Below, in pieces: positions 29,513 to 33,017 of a DNA stretch of 33,017 nt (the stretch's first letter is position 1; each line of letters begins with the position of its first letter). The stretch is taken from the NCBI GenBank assembly GCA_029055435.1, contig JAIDDH010000023.1, forward strand, positions 1-33,017. Reading direction: 5' to 3'. The stretch is from Acetatifactor sp. (GTDB lineage: Bacteria > Bacillota > Clostridia > Lachnospirales > Lachnospiraceae). The translations under genes were made by a program, and so were the position numbers. The notes below the pieces were generated by a model. The model worked only from the letters and a program-made list of their open reading frames with translations, was not told where the DNA came from and ran no database searches.

Positions 29513-31519
29513 ATGGAGTTTAAACTACATGCCCCCTATCAGCCTACCGGCGACCAGCCTCAGGCGATTGCGGAGCTGGTCAGGGGATTTCAGGAGGGCA
29601 ATCAGTTTCAGACGCTGTTGGGCGTCACCGGTTCCGGCAAGACTTTCACCATGGCAAATGTGATTCAGGCGTTGAATAAGCCGACGTTAGTCATCGCTCA
29701 TAATAAGACGCTGGCAGGGCAGCTCTATGGCGAGTTTAAGGAATTTTTTCCCGAGAATGCGGTAGAGTATTTTGTGTCCTATTATGACTATTATCAGCCG
29801 GAGGCGTATGTGCCTTCCTCGGATACCTATATTGCTAAAGATTCGTCCATCAATGACGAGATAGACAAGTTGCGTCTGTCTGCCACGGTATCTTTGACAG
29901 AGCGCAGGGATGTGGTGGTGGTGGCCAGCGTATCCTGCATTTATGGTCTGGGCAGCCCGGATGAATATCAGGATATGGTGGTGTCTCTGCGGCCGGGTAT
30001 GGAGAAGGACAGGGATAAGGTGCTGCGGGAGCTGGTGGATATCCAGTACACCCGCAATGACATAGATATGCAGCGGGGAACCTTCCGGGTGCGGGGGGAT
30101 GTGCTGGAGGTATATCCGGCGGAGGGCGGCGACTATCTGGTCCGTATCGAGTTTTTCGGGGATGAGATCGACCGGATTGCTCAGGTGGAGCCGCTGACGG
30201 GAAGAGTTCATGCCGTTTTAAATCATGTTGCGATCTTTCCGGCTTCTCATTATGTGGTGGCGCCGGAAAAGATCAAGGCGGCCTGCGACAATATCGAGAA
30301 GGAGATGGAGGAGCGGGTGCGCTATTTTAAGGGGGAGGACAAGCTCATCGAGGCTCAGCGCATTGCGGAGCGCACGAACTTCGATGTGGAGATGCTGCGG
30401 GAGACTGGTTTCTGTTCCGGCATTGAGAATTATTCCAGGCATTTGAACGGGGCGGCTCCCGGAGAACCGCCCATGACGCTCATGGACTTTTTCCGGGATG
30501 ATTTTCTGATTATCATCGATGAGTCCCATATGACGATTCCTCAGATACGGGGAATGTATGCGGGGGACCGTTCCCGCAAGACCACTCTGGTGGACTATGG
30601 TTTCCGTCTGCCCTCAGCGCTGGATAACAGGCCGTTGAATTTTCAGGAATTTGAGGCGCATATAGATCAGATGCTGTTTGTGTCGGCCACGCCTTCGGAC
30701 TATGAGGAGCAGCATGAGCTGCTGCGAACGGAGCAGATTATCCGTCCCACGGGGCTTCTGGATCCGGAGGTGGACGTGCGGCCCGTGGAGGGGCAGATCG
30801 ATGATCTGATCGGTGCGGTGAACCATGAGGTGGAGCGGCACAACAAGGTGCTGGTCACCACCCTCACCAAGCGGATGGCGGAGGATTTGACAGATTATAT
30901 GAGCGAGGTGGGAATCCGGGTGAAATATCTGCACTCGGACATCGACACGCTGGAGCGCGCGGAGATCATCCGCGACATGAGGCTGGATGTCTTCGATGTG
31001 CTGGTGGGCATCAATCTGCTCAGAGAGGGTCTGGATATCCCGGAGATTTCTCTGGTGGCGATTCTGGATGCGGACAAGGAGGGATTCCTGCGAAGCGCCA
31101 CTTCCCTGATTCAGACTATCGGGCGTGCGGCTCGTAATGCGGACGGACATGTGATTATGTATGCGGACACCATCACGGACTCCATGCGGGTGGCCATCGA
31201 TGAGACCAACCGCAGGCGGAAGATTCAGATGCAATATAATGAGGAGCATGGCATCACGCCTCAGACCATCAAGAAGGCGGTGCGTGAGCTGATCAGTATC
31301 TCCAAGGTTATCGCCAAGGAAGAGCTGCGCTTTGAGAAAGACCCTGAGTCCATGAGTCGGCAGGAGCTGGAAAAGCTGATTGCGGATGTGCAGAAGAAGA
31401 TGCAGAAGGCGGCTGCGGACTTAAATTTCGAGGCGGCTGCAGAGCTGCGTGACAAGATGCTGGAATTAAAGAAGAATTTGAACGAGCTGGAGGGGAAGTC
31501 CCGTGGAAAGAACAAGTAA
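29513..31519 (+). CDS. uvrB: Excinuclease ABC subunit B
   Basis: A 668-residue helicase-like subunit of nucleotide excision repair that takes over damaged DNA from UvrA and positions UvrC. Walker A is GVTGSGKT (about 39-46), the beta-hairpin [18 protein letters not shown] (about 92-109), the DEAD-like box IIIDESH, and helicase motifs include [23 protein letters not shown] and [11 protein letters not shown]-terminal UvrC-binding coiled coil ends the protein (about 625-660). AGGAG at 29498-29502 favours the ATG at 29513 over an ATG at 29435. uvrA is not in the window, and the downstream membrane gene overlaps its end. Confidence 0.97.
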   Translation: MEFKLHAPYQPTGDQPQAIAELVRGFQEGNQFQTLLGVTGSGKTFTMANVIQALNKPTLVIAHNKTLAGQLYGEFKEFFPENAVEYFVSYYDYYQPEAYVPSSDTYIAKDSSINDEIDKLRLSATVSLTERRDVVVVASVSCIYGLGSPDEYQDMVVSLRPGMEKDRDKVLRELVDIQYTRNDIDMQRGTFRVRGDVLEVYPAEGGDYLVRIEFFGDEIDRIAQVEPLTGRVHAVLNHVAIFPASHYVVAPEKIKAACDNIEKEMEERVRYFKGEDKLIEAQRIAERTNFDVEMLRETGFCSGIENYSRHLNGAAPGEPPMTLMDFFRDDFLIIIDESHMTIPQIRGMYAGDRSRKTTLVDYGFRLPSALDNRPLNFQEFEAHIDQMLFVSATPSDYEEQHELLRTEQIIRPTGLLDPEVDVRPVEGQIDDLIGAVNHEVERHNKVLVTTLTKRMAEDLTDYMSEVGIRVKYLHSDIDTLERAEIIRDMRLDVFDVLVGINLLREGLDIPEISLVAILDADKEGFLRSATSLIQTIGRAARNADGHVIMYADTITDSMRVAIDETNRRRKIQMQYNEEHGITPQTIKKAVRELISISKVIAKEELRFEKDPESMSRQELEKLIADVQKKMQKAAADLNFEAAAELRDKMLELKKNLNELEGKSRGKNK

Positions 31520-33017
31520 ATGGTTTGCCGGCTTGGTTCGTTGTCTTGGCATTGTCATGGTCGGGTATCTGTTCCTGCAGGGATTGTTTACGGTCTGCAC
31601 CATTCAGAGTGTGACGGAGAGAACCTTTTATGTGAGGAGCCATGCGCTCTATGGGGTGGTTGGGATTGGAGTATTTGTTTTGGTGTTCTGGGCGCTATAC
31701 CGTTTCTGCGGTAGTATTCTGGAGCGCTGTGAAACGGTTCTGGTGTTGGCGGGCATGCTGCTCAGCGCCTTGTTTTTGATATGGTGGCTTGGTCAGACAC
31801 AGTTCTGGTATTGGGGCGACGAGGAAAAGATTTTTCAGTGTGCGCAGCAGTATCTGGCGGGCGATTATAGAAACTGGAAGCCGGGAGGCTACGCCTATAT
31901 GTGGAAACATCAGAACGGCATGATTCTGTTTGTGGCGATGCTGCTGAGCCGTTTTGAGATGTATATCGTCTATTGGATTTTCCGGCTGTTAAATGTATTG
32001 TTCTATGAACTCACGATATTTTTTCTGTGGCGGACGTTTAGAAAAATTTTTGCCGACAGGCGGATAGCAGTGATTCAGGCGGCGATGATGCTTTTGTTTT
32101 TTCCGTATGGATTCTACTGTGTAATGTTTTACGGGAATGTGATCGGGCTGGGATTTGCAGTGCTGGCAATCTATTTGATGGTGGTTTATCTGGAGAAGGA
32201 AAGCGTCGGATATCTGTGCGGCAGTGCGGCTGCTATGATTTTGTCGATTATCTTCAAACAAAATGATGCCATTATTCTGGTGGGACTGGTGTTGTTAATG
32301 TTACTGCAGCCTATGGCGGAGAGGAAGCTGACTCTGAGAAAAGCGGGAGCCGCGACGGCTTTTGTCTTGGCAGTGGTGCTGGGGATACAACTGCCTGATC
32401 TGATTGTGGGAGCGCGTACAGGCATGAATCTGTCTGGTACGGGAAACAGTATATATGCTCATATTGCCATGGGGCTTCAGGACAGTGAGGATGCGCCGGG
32501 ATGGTATAATACTTACAATGAAGTTGTCTTTGCCGAGCACGGTTATGACAAAAAGGAGACGGCGCGGGCAGCGAAGCAGTCGCTGTCGGAAACTCTGCGG
32601 TATTATGCGGACAATCCCGGTGAGGGATGGTCCTTTATCCACAGGAAGCTTGCGTCGGAGTGGAATAATCCCACTTTCGAAGGCTTTCATATGCAGAATG
32701 CACGGTTGACGGCCGAGGAGCTGAGTCCGATTGTGAAGTCCACCATAAACGACGGGGGTAAGCTGAATATTTTGCTGACTTTTTTCCTGGATGTCTATGA
32801 GAGTGTGGTTTTGTTCGGAATTCTGCTGTATCTGGCAGGGGCGAAGGATGCGGATATCAGGCAGTTGTTTTTTGTAATGCTGCTCATAGGAGCCTTTGTG
32901 TTTTTTGCCGTGTGGGAGGCGAAAGGAAGATATGTGGCGCCCTTTTATCTGATGGCGATTCCCTGTGCGGCTGCGGGGTATCAGAAGCTGCTTGCGGGCG
33001 GGCGCTGTTTTGAGGCG
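31503..33017 (+). CDS. Polytopic membrane protein, possibly a GT-C glycosyltransferase (partial)
   Basis: The frame is open from a GTG at 31503 to the window edge, 505 codons without a stop. GGAGG at 31489-31493 lies nine bases before the GTG, and the gene overlaps uvrB by 17 bases. It holds some nine or more hydrophobic spans. After the third span comes [21 protein letters not shown], an acidic pair in the first large external loop, as in membrane glycosyltransferases of the GT-C/GT39 type. A large external loop (about residues 300-420, [27 protein letters not shown]) follows the eighth span. [15 protein letters not shown] near the end resembles the C-terminal helices of such enzymes. The sugar and acceptor are unknown; the family call is inference. 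Confidence 0.75.
   Translation, partial: MERTSKWFAGLVRCLGIVMVGYLFLQGLFTVCTIQSVTERTFYVRSHALYGVVGIGVFVLVFWALYRFCGSILERCETVLVLAGMLLSALFLIWWLGQTQFWYWGDEEKIFQCAQQYLAGDYRNWKPGGYAYMWKHQNGMILFVAMLLSRFEMYIVYWIFRLLNVLFYELTIFFLWRTFRKIFADRRIAVIQAAMMLLFFPYGFYCVMFYGNVIGLGFAVLAIYLMVVYLEKESVGYLCGSAAAMILSIIFKQNDAIILVGLVLLMLLQPMAERKLTLRKAGAATAFVLAVVLGIQLPDLIVGARTGMNLSGTGNSIYAHIAMGLQDSEDAPGWYNTYNEVVFAEHGYDKKETARAAKQSLSETLRYYADNPGEGWSFIHRKLASEWNNPTFEGFHMQNARLTAEELSPIVKSTINDGGKLNILLTFFLDVYESVVLFGILLYLAGAKDADIRQLFFVMLLIGAFVFFAVWEAKGRYVAPFYLMAIPCAAAGYQKLLAGGRCFEA

Overview
The window looks like chromosome of a Gram-positive Clostridia, most likely a gut-type Lachnospiraceae. The evidence is near-consensus Shine-Dalgarno sites and TTGACA/TATAAT-type promoters, the string ireB-ruvX-DUF1292-rnj-ylbF-(mltG-like)-trmR-trhP, a class III glutamine synthetase, a GAAC-N4-GTTC SOS box before uvrB, and an FtsEX/M23/CtpA cluster. 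This is inferred from gene content; no database search was run.

Region by region. (1) 1-1547: a GH25 muramidase on the minus strand, bracketed by two large palindromic elements. The one at 1099-1421 has GTAA-type inverted ends and a perfect 8-bp flanking repeat, so it looks like a MITE mobilised by an IS66-type transposase. (2) 1548-5774: prmA, rsmE, a NifS-like cysteine desulfurase and thiI (ribosome and tRNA modification, sulfur transfer). (3) 5801-6174: a single minus-strand HPr-fold gene that has lost the phosphorylatable histidine but keeps the regulatory serine motif. (4) 6209-13320: housekeeping genes for tRNA modification (mtaB, trmR, trhP), RNA decay (rnj, ylbF-like), Holliday junction or rRNA processing (ruvX), and a non-catalytic MltG-like membrane protein.

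(5) 13342-17543: an AT-rich accessory patch with two toxin-antitoxin loci, one on each side of glnN and tRNA-Gln(CTG). The first (HigBA-like) is intact, with a textbook promoter and an overlapping palindromic operator. The second (RelB plus a RelE/ParE remnant) has a toxin missing its middle, and lies next to a possible decayed reading frame. (6) 17651-22085: a CPBP-family membrane protease, an acyl-ACP thioesterase, a DUF1266/DUF2185-like fusion with a small membrane protein, cvfB, and a YjfB-like small protein.

(7) 22255-27611: a CdaR/PucR-type regulator followed by ftsE, ftsX, a coiled-coil M23 endopeptidase and a CtpA-like S41 protease. This is a cell-division wall-hydrolysis module in which the ABC-type complex is expected to control the M23 enzyme outside the membrane. 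(8) 27745-29260: two unrecognised accessory genes whose 3' ends overlap. (9) 29367-33017: uvrB with an SOS operator, translationally overlapping a multi-membrane-span protein that runs off the window.
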